64,000 nt of DNA from Geotrypetes seraphini (Eukaryota; Chordata; Amphibia; Gymnophiona; Dermophiidae): contig NC_047084.1 in NCBI RefSeq assembly GCF_902459505.1, forward strand, positions 460,852,140 to 460,916,139, written 5' to 3'. The notes under the pieces were generated by a model. It was given only the letters and a program-made list of their open reading frames with translations, did no database searches and was not told where the DNA came from. The stretch's first letter is position 1; each line of letters starts with the position of its first letter. This document shows, one piece after another, positions 10,906-21,188 of the stretch. The position numbers were made by a program, and so were the translations under genes.

Positions 10906-11879
10906 ATGTCATTCAGAGTTAGGTGCTGTTTGTAGAATCGTGCCCAGTGGTTGCAAAAATTGAGTTAGGCAACGTAGGCGTCATAATGTTAGGCACTTGT
11001 ATATTAGGTTTTCCTGGCCTAATATACTGGCACCTAACTAAGGCTCAGATGCACTAAAGCCAGCGATCGCCGCTAAACCTGTTTTGACAGCCGTAACGAC
11101 AATTGTATTTGCTAACCCGATGCAAAAAAAAAAATGGCTCACCGTGTGGTTTTCTGCACAATCGAAGAGAAGAGATGTGGAACCAGTTCCTGGACTTCCA
11201 AGAGTTAAAATCATAAAGTTTATTGGTGTATAAAACAAATAAAATATATCACAAAAACTATTTCCAACAAATATAATAGTAGCACTGCAAAAAAGATGAC
11301 CAGACCAGTGCTATTGTTATGTTTGTTGGAAGGTTGAGCAGACTGGATGAACCATTCGGGTCTTTATCTGCCATCATCTACTATGTTACTATGTTATGGT
11401 GCACCGGGGTCTTTCGCAGTCCCCTTATAGCAGGACTCAGCTTCTGGCGCTGCTTATGTTCAGCACAGTGTGTGGAGAAAGTCACTAAAGTCAGTGATCG
11501 TCAAATGATCATCGCTAGGCCAGTTTTGATTGGCAAACACATTTCCTGATTAAAATGGAAAGCTTCTCTCAAGGTGTCGGTGTTCTGCTGACCCTGATGA
11601 AGTATTTCACGAGAGGCTTCTTTAGCTGTTATTTCGTGAGTGGCTGTAATAGCTCTTAGTTCTTGTTTTAACTCCTCCATTTCCCCTGTTAAGGTGGAAC
11701 TTTCACTACCCTTCAATGTGGCCGTCTCTTCCTTTTATGAAGGGGCATCACTGGGGTAGTCAAAACTGGGTTAGATTCTTGACCCCTTATATGTCTATCA
11801 ATCACATGCTATTTGCACATGGAGTTTGTCCTTTCAGAGGACCCAAATCCTTTTCCCCCCCCTCTATTAATGGTAGGGA
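10906..11879. other. Mixed repeat remnants, no gene
   Basis: Two direct copies of about 60 bp (CACTAAAG-C/T-CAG-C/T-GATCG...) lie at about 11,051-11,115 and 11,483-11,545. A CR1-type 3' tail (TTTATCTGCCATCATCTACT then TGTTACTATG) lies at 11,340-11,396. A minus-strand open frame at 11,501-11,716 reads as a charged, probably coiled-coil peptide and may belong to the LTR-type fossil to its right. Confidence 0.45.
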
Positions 11880-12461
11880 GCTGTACCTAACACTCTAACC
11901 GGGCCTGCCAGATCCGTTTGTATAACATCTGTGCTATGCAGTCCCTGGACTTTACTACATATGGGGTCTCCACATGGTTGACCAGTAGGACAGCCATATT
12001 TCCTCTAAAATCCAGGTCAATGACATCTAAAGCCTTTGTCAAAGCCAGACAAGAACGAGAAGCAATCCTCAAATATGAACCAGGTCCACAAGAGACCTTA
12101 GGTCTGTACAAACTAAAACCCTCCCTCTAGCAGGGATCTTCTGCTCATGAGCCACATATAGGTCATCCCCGCATCCCCCTTATAGGCTCGTGTTGGTGCA
12201 ATAGCCTTATCGGATATTGCCACCCATCTAATAGTGGGTTGCTATTCTCTCCACCTAGGCCTAGCCCACCAACCTCCTGACCTACCAGGACCGCTGACAT
12301 AGGGCCTCCTCTTAGATCATGTCTCCAATACAAATGAATCTTTGCGAGGAACACTCTCCCTCCCCATATTGGCTGGTCTGGAAGCATCATGAGTCACTAG
12401 CGCCTGTATACCGGTCCAGTCCCTACCTAGTATCAGGGAATATGGTAAGTTTTCAATAATA
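11880..12461 (-). mobile_element. LTR-type retroelement fossil: dUTPase domain and end of protease
   Basis: Minus-strand remnants of a virus-like or Ty3/gypsy-like element. From right to left: the tail of a retropepsin-type protease (LILGRDW near 12,400-12,440), then a dUTPase domain with the family motifs APTRAYKGDAG (near 12,180-12,215), ALDVIDLDFRG (near 12,000-12,035) and a third motif with DCIAQ (near 11,935). The rest of the protease is at 25,825-26,036, separated by the foldback insertion. It is broken in several places and I see no LTRs. The order protease then dUTPase suggests a Pol-type polyprotein, but the exact family is open. Age: older than the 13.4-kb insertion it hosts. Confidence 0.7.
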
Positions 12462-13419
12462 CAACAAAAATAGAATTAAATGGTTGTTCTATTGGAGAAA
12501 TATACAGATAATAAGAACCATTAAACTATCAAACAGGACTGTGGACTATAGATTAAGGTCATATAGTAATTAAATTCAAATTCACACTATAGATTTTATA
12601 TGCGGGGACAAGCCTCAGATAAAAGAGTAAATCTTCCCATGTTTGGGATTTCTTCAAGAAAAAGAAACCATCTTCTCTTGCACTCCTTTTAACATCACAG
12701 GATTGAAACCCACCTCCCTACCAAATAGTTAATTTTTATTACTAAATTAATTTTATTAATACTCCTTCCTTTTATTCGTTAAGTTAACCAATTTTTATCT
12801 ACTATTTATTTCATTCATAATTTAAAAATCTAATATAAAAAATCTTAATATAAAAAAGCCTCTTAATTTTATAATTTGAAATTCATGTCTTCTCTACAAA
12901 CGTCCATCTGCCAATTTGATGCTCAGAACCATCAGAATACCATAAAGTGCGAAATACTAAAGTGCACTATGCTATAAAGTGCCGCCTTACATGTGCTTCT
13001 ATATTATAAATATTTCAATTCAATTTTAAGTGCATTTGATGCTTCAATTCATTTAGTTGCAATTCATACGTTCATACTTCCAACTTCTTCAGTTATTTCA
13101 GTTATTACAACTACTCATATACTTAATAACGCTCCAATTATTGAAAGTGCTCTTGTGCTTTATATGCATTAAATGCTTCAGCTCTTTAAATAATTCAACA
13201 TATAATTTGTAATATAATTTGTAATATAATTTGAAGAATTATTATAGTGTACTTAGCTCAAGTTCATTCAGGTTCGCTCTTTTTCAAAACCATAGCCGTT
13301 GCTTAAATTTAATTATGGTCTTAATTTAATTATAGTCTTAATTAAGACTATAATTAAATTTATTTCCTTATGAGTAGGTTAGGGCTATTGGTATAATATT
13401 AGAAGCCAGAAAGAGGTCT

Positions 13420-13640
13420 AATGTAATGTAATTAATGTAATGTAATTTAATTCTTATATACCGCTAAACTCTGTTAGGATTCTAAGCGGTTTACAGAAAA
13501 ATAGACAATAGGGTGCATTAAAATTATAAGTAAAATAGGTACTTAGAAATTCCCTTACTGTCCCAAAGGCTCACAATCTAACTAAAGTACCCGGAAAAAT
13601 GACAATTAGTAGAGTAATGAAGAAATAAAATAGAGAATAG
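13420..13640 (-). mobile_element. L2/SINE 3' end inside the left arm
   Basis: A TAATGTAATG repeat is followed by CTTATATACCGC...TTCTAAGCGGTTTACAG...CTGTCCCAAAGGCTCACAA, the same core as at 7,193-7,345 and related to the 3' end of the 28.9-kb L2. Part of the 13,317-14,741 insertion. Confidence 0.65.
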
Positions 13641-13896
13641 ATGAGAAAAATAAGAAAATAAACATTCTAATAAGACTACAATGATCTAAAGGACTTTGAA
13701 AAGTTGAAAAAAGAGGGGAGATAAGAATAGATGCAGAGGGAGAACCGTTGAAGCAATAGAATTCTGGGGAAATTTAAATGAAATTTGAAAGATAAAATAA
13801 AACAAAATAGGTGGTAAAACAATAAGTGAGATTAAAAAATATATCATAAACTAAAAAGAATTGAAAATAAAATCAAAACAGTCAAAACTGAAGTCC

Positions 13897-14650
13897 AGCT
13901 TGAACGGGCCCCCAAGCCAACCGTTGGTCCGATGGCCAGACTGCAGCCCTCTTCCGTCGGCTCTCCCCTGCTGGAATGGGGGAGGAGCGAAGACAGTGTT
14001 GGGAGCCCCGGTGGAACGGGCCCCCAAGCCGACCGTTGGTCCGATGGCCGGACTGCAGCCCTCCTCCGTTGGCTCTCCCCTGCTGGCATGGGGGAGGAGC
14101 GAAGACAGTGTCGGGTGCCCCGCTGGAACGGGCCCCCGAGCCGACCGTTGGACCGATGGCCGGACTGCAGCCCTCCTCCGTCGGCTCTCCCCTGCTGGAA
14201 TGGAGGAGGAGCGAAGACAATGTCAGGTGCCCCGCTGGAACGGGCCCCCGAGCCGACCGTTGGTCCGATGGCTGGACTGCAGCCCTCCTCCGTCAGCTCT
14301 CCCCTGCTGGAATGGGGGAGGAGCGAAGACAGTGTCGGGTGCCCCGCTGGAATGGGCCCCCGAGCCGACCGTTGGTCCAATGGCCGGACTGCAGCCCTCC
14401 TCTGTCGGCTCTCCCCTGCTGGAATGGGGGAGGAGCAAAGACAGTGTCGGGTGCCCCGCTGGAACGGGCCCCTGAGCCGACCGTTGGTCCGATGGCCGGA
14501 CTGCAGCCCTCCTCCGTCGGCTCTCCCCTGCTGGAATGGGGGAGGAGCGAAGACAGTGTCGGGTGCCCCGCTGGAACGGGCCCCCGAGCCGACCGTTGGT
14601 TCGATGGTCGGACTGCAGCCCTCCTCCATCGGCTCTCCCCTGCTGGAATG
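13897..14650. repeat. 112-bp tandem repeat, about 6.7 units
   Basis: Markers such as GATGGCCGGACTGCAGCCCT recur at 13,931, 14,043, 14,155, 14,267, 14,379, 14,491 and 14,603, exactly 112 bp apart every time. Units differ by a few substitutions and I see no length changes. The unit is GC-rich in an AT-rich surrounding. Because 112 is not a multiple of 3, each strand shows long overlapping open frames in all phases; these are artefacts, not genes. Confidence 0.95.
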
Positions 14651-15059
14651 GTGTTAGATGGTGTTACAGGGTTTGGTTTTGTTCTTTTACTTTTCCCATC
14701 TGTAGCAAATACAGTATCCAATGTAAGTTGTTTTCTTGTCTAAATCCAATAAAAACCTAACTTCAATAGAAAAATAGTCTATAAAGTGTGATCTATTGGA
14801 TATATAAAATGCTCAGAGACATGAAACTCTGAAGGGAAGGCTGCTGAACCTCCCTAAAAAAGAGTTCACCTTCCAGTCATTGCACTTTCTTAAATCTAAG
14901 ATCACACTTCAAGACTCTAAGAGATATTTGCAAAATTTAAAATTCCTATAATGCTTCAAATGTATTAAAGACAATATCTTCTCTTCTTTTAACAAAAAGA
15001 GCCATCACTATATTCAATGGATGTATTAATATTCACGTGGAGGGGCATAATCAATAGGT

Positions 15060-15290
15060 TGTATAAAAGCTCTATGTGTCGGCGGCATAAGACGTCCAGG
15101 GAAATGTGTTGATAATGGAAAGATGTCCAAGTCAATTGATTATTGGCACGAAAGACGTCCAACATAGACACGTCCACATGCGCTATACCGAAGCGTCCAA
15201 CTTTACCTACCAAAATGAAGACCGTCCAAACAAGACGTATATCTATTTTCACCGCAATCCGCTGGACGACTTGCTAGTCGTATAGCGCTC
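15060..15290. promoter_or_regulatory. Left subterminal ACGTC-motif cluster
   Basis: About ten copies of GTCC/ACGTCC-type motifs (for example AAGACGTCCAGGG, AAGACGTCCAACAT, ACACGTCCACATG) in 230 bp next to the left end. Similar clusters sit at the right end and upstream of Myb gene B. By analogy with other Harbinger elements these are likely binding sites for the Myb-like protein or transposase; that role is inferred. Confidence 0.6.
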
Positions 15291-15690
15291 CTTATCTATT
15301 AGTTATCCTGGCAGATGCCTCACTGATGTCACACTGTCCCCAATAACGTCTTGCACGCCCATATATAAACCAACACGTGGAACTGCAACCCTTGTGGGTG
15401 TAGTAGGCGTTGTGTGAGGAGTTAGAAGAGTGGTTGGAGTTTGGTGGAGGATAGGATAGTTTATATTGATTACTGAGTAGGATCGAGTGATTGGAGAGTA
15501 TTTCTGTGAGTGTGTGTGTGAGAGAGAGTGCAAGGGTGACAGACAAGAGAGACAGTGTGAGTGATTTTGGGAGTGAGAAATCGTGTAGTGAGGAAGGGCG
15601 TGCAAGGAAGAGTGTGTGGCCACCAGGGTGAGTGTGGGAGAGGGTGTGTGAGTATGTGTGTGACAGCTTGTGTGAGTGTGTGCGGGTGTG

Positions 15691-15851
15691 ATGGTGGAGC
15701 GAAGGGAGCCAAACTACTCCCTAGGGGAGACCGAGTCCCTGGTGGAGCTCTGCCTCCAGTATGAGGCACGGGTGTTTGGCCACAATGGCAGAAGACTACC
15801 CCCCAATGTCGCCATGAGGGCCTGGTCCAGAATACGTGACACCCTGCATAG
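15691..15851 (+). CDS. Harbinger Myb/SANT-like protein A, exon 1
   Basis: The ATG at 15,691 opens a clean frame of 53 codons plus two bases with a Myb/SANT-like trihelix: aromatic and hydrophobic residues at helix positions (YSLGETESLVELCL, then MRAWSRIRDTLH with the conserved Trp). The exon ends at AG|GTGAGA (15,851/15,852), a good donor. Exon 2 begins at 16,373. Such proteins bind the transposon ends and help bring the transposase to DNA and into the nucleus. The sequence is clearly different from protein B at 21,189, with a wider resemblance to the Myb_DNA-bind_4-like group. The GT-rich leader just upstream (15,480-15,690) would be the 5' UTR. Assignment rests on pattern recognition, not on a profile search. 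Confidence 0.65.
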
Positions 15852-16126
15852 GTGAGAACCCCCCCCAGTACCAGTAAATGGGATGCCCATGTGGGATCCT
15901 TAAGAGGGTGGAGTTAAGGATGGGTCATTAGGAGAGGGATCTCCAGGAGAGCAGACTCAGGGGGATGGGTCTGTGAAGTGGGCAGACTTGATGGGCTATG
16001 GCCCTTATCTGCCATCATGTTTCTATGTTTCTATCACTGTGTAGCTAGTATGTCCTAGTCTCTAAACCTGTCACCTATTGCTCCCATCCCCATCTTTCAA
16101 GGAACTGCTTGCTTATTCTGTGTTCC

Positions 16127-16128
<2 letters not shown>

Positions 16129-16181
<53 letters not shown>
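16129..16181. repeat. (AT)n microsatellite
   Basis: About 26 AT units in the first intron of Myb gene A. Confidence 0.95.
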
Positions 16182-16184
<3 letters not shown>

Positions 16185-16372
16185 GAAACAGATAAATATA
16201 TAGATAAAGAAGGATAACAATATCTTGGCAGGCAGATGTTTCATTTCTGGATATGTCCCTATCTCATCAGAATATACATGACAGATGTGATGTGCTCAGT
16301 GCCCTCATAACCCTGCATATGTTTGAAAAGGACTGTCACCTGACCCTATTCTCCACCATCTCTTTCTTGCAG

Positions 16373-16480
16373 GCGATATGGTGTGTACCGGGACCTCGAG
16401 TCCCTGAGGCGCAGGGGGTGCAGGGTCCACCGGGAGAATCCAGCCCTCATCCGGTTGAGGAGTAGTGGCTCGTGGCCAGT
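16373..16480 (+). CDS. Harbinger Myb/SANT-like protein A, exon 2 (3' limit uncertain)
   Basis: Follows a pyrimidine-rich acceptor ending TTTCTTGCAG (16,363-16,372). Joined in phase to exon 1 it completes an Arg codon and continues RYGVYRDLESLRRRGCRVHR, the recognition-helix part of the Myb/SANT-like fold (YGV-x-R-D-x-ESLRRR is a common signature in this group). The frame stays open past 16,480 but the similarity fades and an unrelated 1-kb segment follows, so the true exon end may be lost. Later coding pieces are likely at 17,641-17,880 (open, acidic, unrecognised) and at 18,540-19,066. Confidence 0.6.
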
Positions 16481-16609
16481 AGGGGGTAATGTTTATGGGA
16501 CGGTAATGGAATGGATAGCAGAACATGATGGGTGCAGTATTTTTGTGGAGATTTTCTACAAAAGCGCCTGTTTTTCGTATGATTCTGGGTACTTCTAGTT
16601 AGATACAAG

Positions 16610-17625
16610 CATATGTGTTAGTTAAGGCCACGCCCAATAGAAGCATACGAAAGATGGGTGAATAAAAATCTAAATATAAATGAAGCCAAGGCCAGAAAAA
16701 CACACTACAGATTAATATAAGGGAAAGAATGGTGTTCTTTTTATGTACTTTGCTGTTGGGCCAGATCATAAAGGAAACCAGAGGAATCCATTTTGATTCT
16801 CTGTCTTTATCTATATCTTCTCAGTCTTGGAATCCATTTTGTGTTCCAGGTCTTTGTTCTCAGCATCGTGGTTTTAATTAATACCACATGTGCTTGCTTT
16901 AGACTAGTTAGTAACGTGTCCCAAACTGAGATATAACAGGAATTAAATATAGTTTTGAATGAAAATTATGTATGGAATGCTTGGGCCCAAGCAAGTGCTG
17001 GAGTGAATTGTATGACTGTGTATTGAACAAAAGAATGGGTTTTGAAAAGTATATATATATATTTGCAACCTAAAGAAATTCAAAGGGCACAACATCTGGA
17101 AGTAATTAAGTCAGAGACTCCTGCTCTAACATAGAAAGGCTTTTGTGTGAAGCTGTCAGCTCACTCCTCCAGGCTAAGGCTTCTGTGTGCAGATCCATAA
17201 ACTGTCAGTTTAGCTTTTTTCCTCTAAGGCTGAGAACTTTTCAGCATGCTTTTAACAAATAATTTCTCTTAATATACTTTTGTGAAAATTATGATTTATA
17301 TTCAGAAACGACTATAAGCAAACAAATGTACTTTTCTGAAACTTTTGTCTTTGTCTAACTTTTAAGACCACCCATGTTATTTTATTGGTTGTCAACCTGA
17401 TGATGTCACAATAAGCCAAAAGTATATAATAGCAGGTCATGAGATATTAAGATGAGCTCGTTATTAGAAGGCCAGCATTTTGGCAACTATAACGATCTCC
17501 CATTAGCGCAACTGTTAAGCAATTATGTTTTGCTTTATTCTTTTGATCTCATAATGGAAAAATAGAAACAATATCTCAATAAATCTTAATTATAATGTTT
17601 AAAATCTTGCGCTGGTGTCATTTTG
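16610..17625 (+). mobile_element. Possible solo LTR-like insertion
   Basis: About 1 kb of non-coding DNA between coding parts of Myb gene A. It begins near TGTTAG, has a TATA-like AGTATATAATAG at 17,420-17,431, an AATAAA at about 17,579 and a short GC-richer segment ending near GGTGTCA. The order fits a solo LTR of an old retroelement, but I could not find a convincing target duplication or internal region. Confidence 0.3.
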
Positions 17626-17912
17626 CATGTTTTATTATTTTTCAAACCTTGAGCTTCATGAGGGCGTCAAAATTCCTATGCTTACCGGTGCACCAGACAT
17701 TGCCTCAGAGCTGGACGTAAGTGGCAGCCCCCTCCCCAACATAGTCAGTAGCACAGGTATGGCAGCTGCCGTGTTAGACATACCAGAAACCCTGAAATGT
17801 GTAGGTGACTATCAGATGCTAAAAAGTTATAATGGAGGAACGGGAGGTAATTGTCACATCAATGAATATCTCTGCAGTTGATATCGGCGCTGGCAGCTTA
17901 CTGAGTGCTCAT

Positions 17913-18131
17913 TCTCTCAACCCCTGCTCTGCAATGAACTGCATTGTCAAGGAGGCATAACTGAACAAGGGATATACGCCTCAGAAGCTGCCGGCCACAT
18001 GTTGGTCTGGAGGTTACCTTCATAGCTCCAGACCAATGTCAGGCTTGCTGTTGTGGAGGCATGTATCCCTTGTTCAGTTATGCCTCCTTGACAATGCAGT
18101 TCATTGCAGAGCAGGGGTTCAGAGAGACTCT
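17913..18131. repeat. Imperfect 220-bp hairpin
   Basis: Arms of about 70 bp (17,913-17,985 and 18,054-18,131) share CTGCTCTGCAATGAACTGCA and GAGGCATAACTGAACAAGGG in inverted order, around a loop with its own short inverted repeat (TGGTCTGGAG / CTCCAGACCA). Lies in a presumed intron of Myb gene A; probably a nested MITE. Confidence 0.75.
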
Positions 18132-18539
18132 ATCCGATTCTAAGCATAATGTGTGATTCATAGTTGCACCTGTCACCCTCTATCCTATGTCATCTCATGT
18201 CTGCTACCTCTCAAAGCTCACCTTCTTGTGAATGTGCTCTTCCTTGGCAGCTGTTCTGGTATGCAACCTATTGCCACCCAAAATGTGGGTGATGAGATAC
18301 TGTGTCAACATATACATCAAGGCCATTCAGTGTCACCTGCATATGCCGCTTTTGTTTAGATGTATACCGCTGTAACTGTACACAGAAAGTAGTTTACATA
18401 TGTGTTCACACACTGGCCTGACCTGTATACCACTTAGTCTCACTGGGTTGGGTGGGGAGGTTGATAGGTAATTGTGTATGCAGTATGCAACCAATGCACG
18501 CTATGGTAACCCTGACCTCATATTCTTACTGCACACAGG

Positions 18540-19066
18540 TCGCGCACAGCATGCTGCTGAGGGCATAGCTCAGGAGGTGGTGCGGGACATGTGCCTATAG
18601 GCAGCCAGGGAGGCAGTGGCAGAGGCGGAGGCAGAACAGGAGGTGGAAGGCTACTCTGCCTCCGAGGAAAGTCTGCCAGCTGAAGATGTGGTGGAGGTCT
18701 CTAATGGGGAGGACCAGGCCCAGGTGGTAGAGGCTGAGGTGGAGGCACAGGTGGTGGCGGAGGAAGACCAGCAGCATGTGGTGGAAGAGCAGGGAGCATG
18801 GGAGGTCCCTGATGTGTATGCCGAAATGCCCCCTCTTGAAGGGGAGGAGGAGGTTGCGATGGAGGCAGCAGCCTGGCCCCAAGCCACAATGTGCAGCCAG
18901 TGGCCCCAATAGTTGCTCCCCCTCCTGAGGCATATGGACAGCTGCTGAATGTTGTGGGACAAATGCGCAGCGAACTTCAGGAGGGGAGGCACAAAATGAT
19001 ACAGACCCTGCAGGAGATTGTCAGCCTTCTGTGGCAGCTGGTTGCCATCTTTAAGGAGCCCATTTA
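18540..19066 (+). pseudogene. Harbinger Myb-like protein A, probable C-terminal exon
   Basis: Starts after an acceptor CACACAG at 18,539 and runs through GRAQHAAEGIAQEVVRDMCL, an in-frame TAG at 18,598-18,600, then a strongly acidic Glu/Val/Ala-rich stretch (18,601-18,912) and, in another frame, a helical segment QLLNVVGQMRSELQEG...MIQTLQEIVSLLWQL (about 18,940-19,065). An acidic middle followed by a leucine-rich coiled coil is the usual layout of C-terminal halves of transposon Myb-like proteins; protein B has the same layout. At least one stop and one frame change separate the pieces, so this copy of the gene is probably dead. Linking it to exons 1-2 is inference from order and strand. Confidence 0.45.
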
Positions 19067-20940
19067 GGGGATGAAGGGGCAAACCTGAGGGGCAAACTGC
19101 CAATGGGCCATTGAGGCCCCAATCATGTAACCAACAGTGTCCCTGACAGCTCACAAGTAGTTGGCAGAAATCCAATGACTGAAAGGACATCACATGGCCT
19201 CTTCTTCACATATTTAGGAGACTTTACTTACTGTATCTCATTGGGACATACTTGGATGTTAACCTACTTGATGTTACTGGCTGTCGTGTACAATGCTGTC
19301 ACCATGTGCTCTGCCAACGATTGCAAGTGTTGAGATGTGATGTACAGATGCAAACTGTACAGTGATGGTTAAGGTGTGCAATAGTTGCACTAAAGGTGTG
19401 TTCCAATCCCATGACTAGGGTAGGAAGACATGCATATGGTGGGACAGTGTTAAATGCAATAAGGGGTACCCTCCCCATATCAGTGGAAAATAGGTATGCA
19501 GTGAAATGAAGAGACCCTACCATCAGATGGGATGTGGTGAGGAGGCCATAAAGATTGACACTGCAAAGGTGGGAATGCTAGGCTGCATTCCTGAGGTCAC
19601 AAATAGCTTCTATAACCTATGGGCCAATGGATGATGATGTAACCAGGCCAGGGGTATAGGGAGCACCATTGAGATTAGAAGCCGCAACCTCTGGAGACAG
19701 AGGCTGCTGCAGCAGGACAGCCCTCACAGATATTTGCTGACCCTTACAAATGAAAAGGTATGTGAGGCTCAGAACTGCTCGCTTACTTTGCACAGGTTGG
19801 AGCAGTGTTAGGCATGTTGGGGCAATTGGACAGGCGTGTGCCATGTTAGCATAAGTATGATATTGTATTTTCTCATAATGCATCCATATTTGTATGGCGA
19901 TTGTTCTATGACAGTCTGTTGTGAGCAGGTGTTCTACCATTCATGTCTACCTCAGCAAAGGTGCATACATTTCTCTTTGAATCCTGACTATAAAAACAGA
20001 CCAAAAATAAATACCAGATATCTACCTCTAAACTGGGTGTCATGTGTGATCCCTTGATATCATGTCACTGACCTGCACCTAACAAAAGGGCAGGCAGGCA
20101 GCCAACTGAAAGTGGGAACGTGGCCATGTTGTAAGTAAGATTTTGGATGAGACCAGGACCATGTCACATGCAGGACCTGTGTTAGTCACAGTTCAAGAGA
20201 AAGGGGAGAGATGTAGACTTGGGATTTCCATGATTTGCAATGGATGTAACACCTGACTGTCTGAATAGCTCCCCCTCTTTCTAGAGGCCTGTGCTAACCC
20301 TTGACTGAAGGGACATATTATGATTGAGGACTCATGTCAAAGGGAGCTGGTGACTGCTGTGCAATGCTGCCGTTCATATGTAATCAGTTAGATCCCATAA
20401 GAGCTACACATGTGCGAGGTGAGGCACTAGGAAGCTGACCAGTGTCAACTGAGAGGGTATTCCCCCTCCCCCTCCCTCCCAATGACACCAAAAAGCTGTA
20501 ACAGCTGAGCCACCAAGGCCACACATACACCTGTGGACAGGATCAAGGGTGTGCAAGGAACGAATCCCAGGGGAGGGGGAGGGGGTAAGGTGAAGCAAAC
20601 AATGGGGGGAAGGAGGTGGCATTGTGAGATAAGGAGCCCCCCCCCCTAGGCAGGGATGGAGGATGGGGAGAGGGAGGAGGTGTGTTCCAGGAAGCTCACC
20701 CAGTCTTTGCCCTTACCCTGTTATGGCCCCTTTGCAGATTGCTCCCCCCTCCTGCTCGTCTAAACGCTGTTTCAAACAGGCTTTCCAGAGGGTAACCAGC
20801 AACGTGAGGCCCTGACATCTCTATAAGCATGTAAAACATCATCGATTAAGCAGGAATACTTGCTTACCTAAATACAGCCACACGCTTGAAAAGGCAGACC
20901 ATGTAATGTAACATGTAACATCCAGCAAATGGGTTAGGAT
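19067..20940. other. Harbinger interior without recognised gene
   Basis: Low-complexity patches only: G-rich runs near 20,560-20,680 and CCCTCCC runs near 20,460-20,480. No supported ORF. It separates gene A from the ACGTC-rich leader of gene B. Confidence 0.4.
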
Positions 20941-20954
20941 TGCATCAGTAGATA

Positions 20955-21165
20955 GGACGGTGTCTCCAAACAGATAGGAGACGGACGTTCGTGCTGATGT
21001 AGACGTATCTCGGCCCCCTGGATTTAAACATACCAATAAACGTGGCCTAGACGTGTTTCGGATTTGTCCATAACCGACCACATGGACGTATTAGGCGAAG
21101 ACGTCCAGCTGACGGCTTGTTAGACGTGCTTAAATGCCAATAAATACGTCTAACCTCATATTATC
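20955..21165. promoter_or_regulatory. Internal ACGTC-motif cluster upstream of Myb gene B
   Basis: About ten motifs such as GACGGACGTTCG, TAGACGTATC, TAGACGTGTTT, GAAGACGTCCAGC and TACGTCTAACC in 210 bp directly before the gene B start. The same motif crowds both transposon ends. Either it is the promoter/operator of gene B or the buried end of a shorter ancestral Harbinger element. Confidence 0.6.
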
Positions 21166-21188
21166 AAAAGTGTGGGTACTTTGACACC

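Noticed and set aside
13897-14650. Possible CRISPR-like array
   Set aside because: Whole 112-bp unit is repeated with no unique spacers; eukaryotic setting.
13844-14760. Overlapping open frames of 60-260 codons on both strands
   Set aside because: They are produced by the 112-bp tandem repeat, whose length is not a multiple of three, so stops are avoided in all phases. No known domain.
18595-18933. Minus-strand frames opposite the acidic exon of Myb gene A
   Set aside because: Shadow of the plus-strand Glu/Val-rich coding sequence; His/Leu-rich with no domain.
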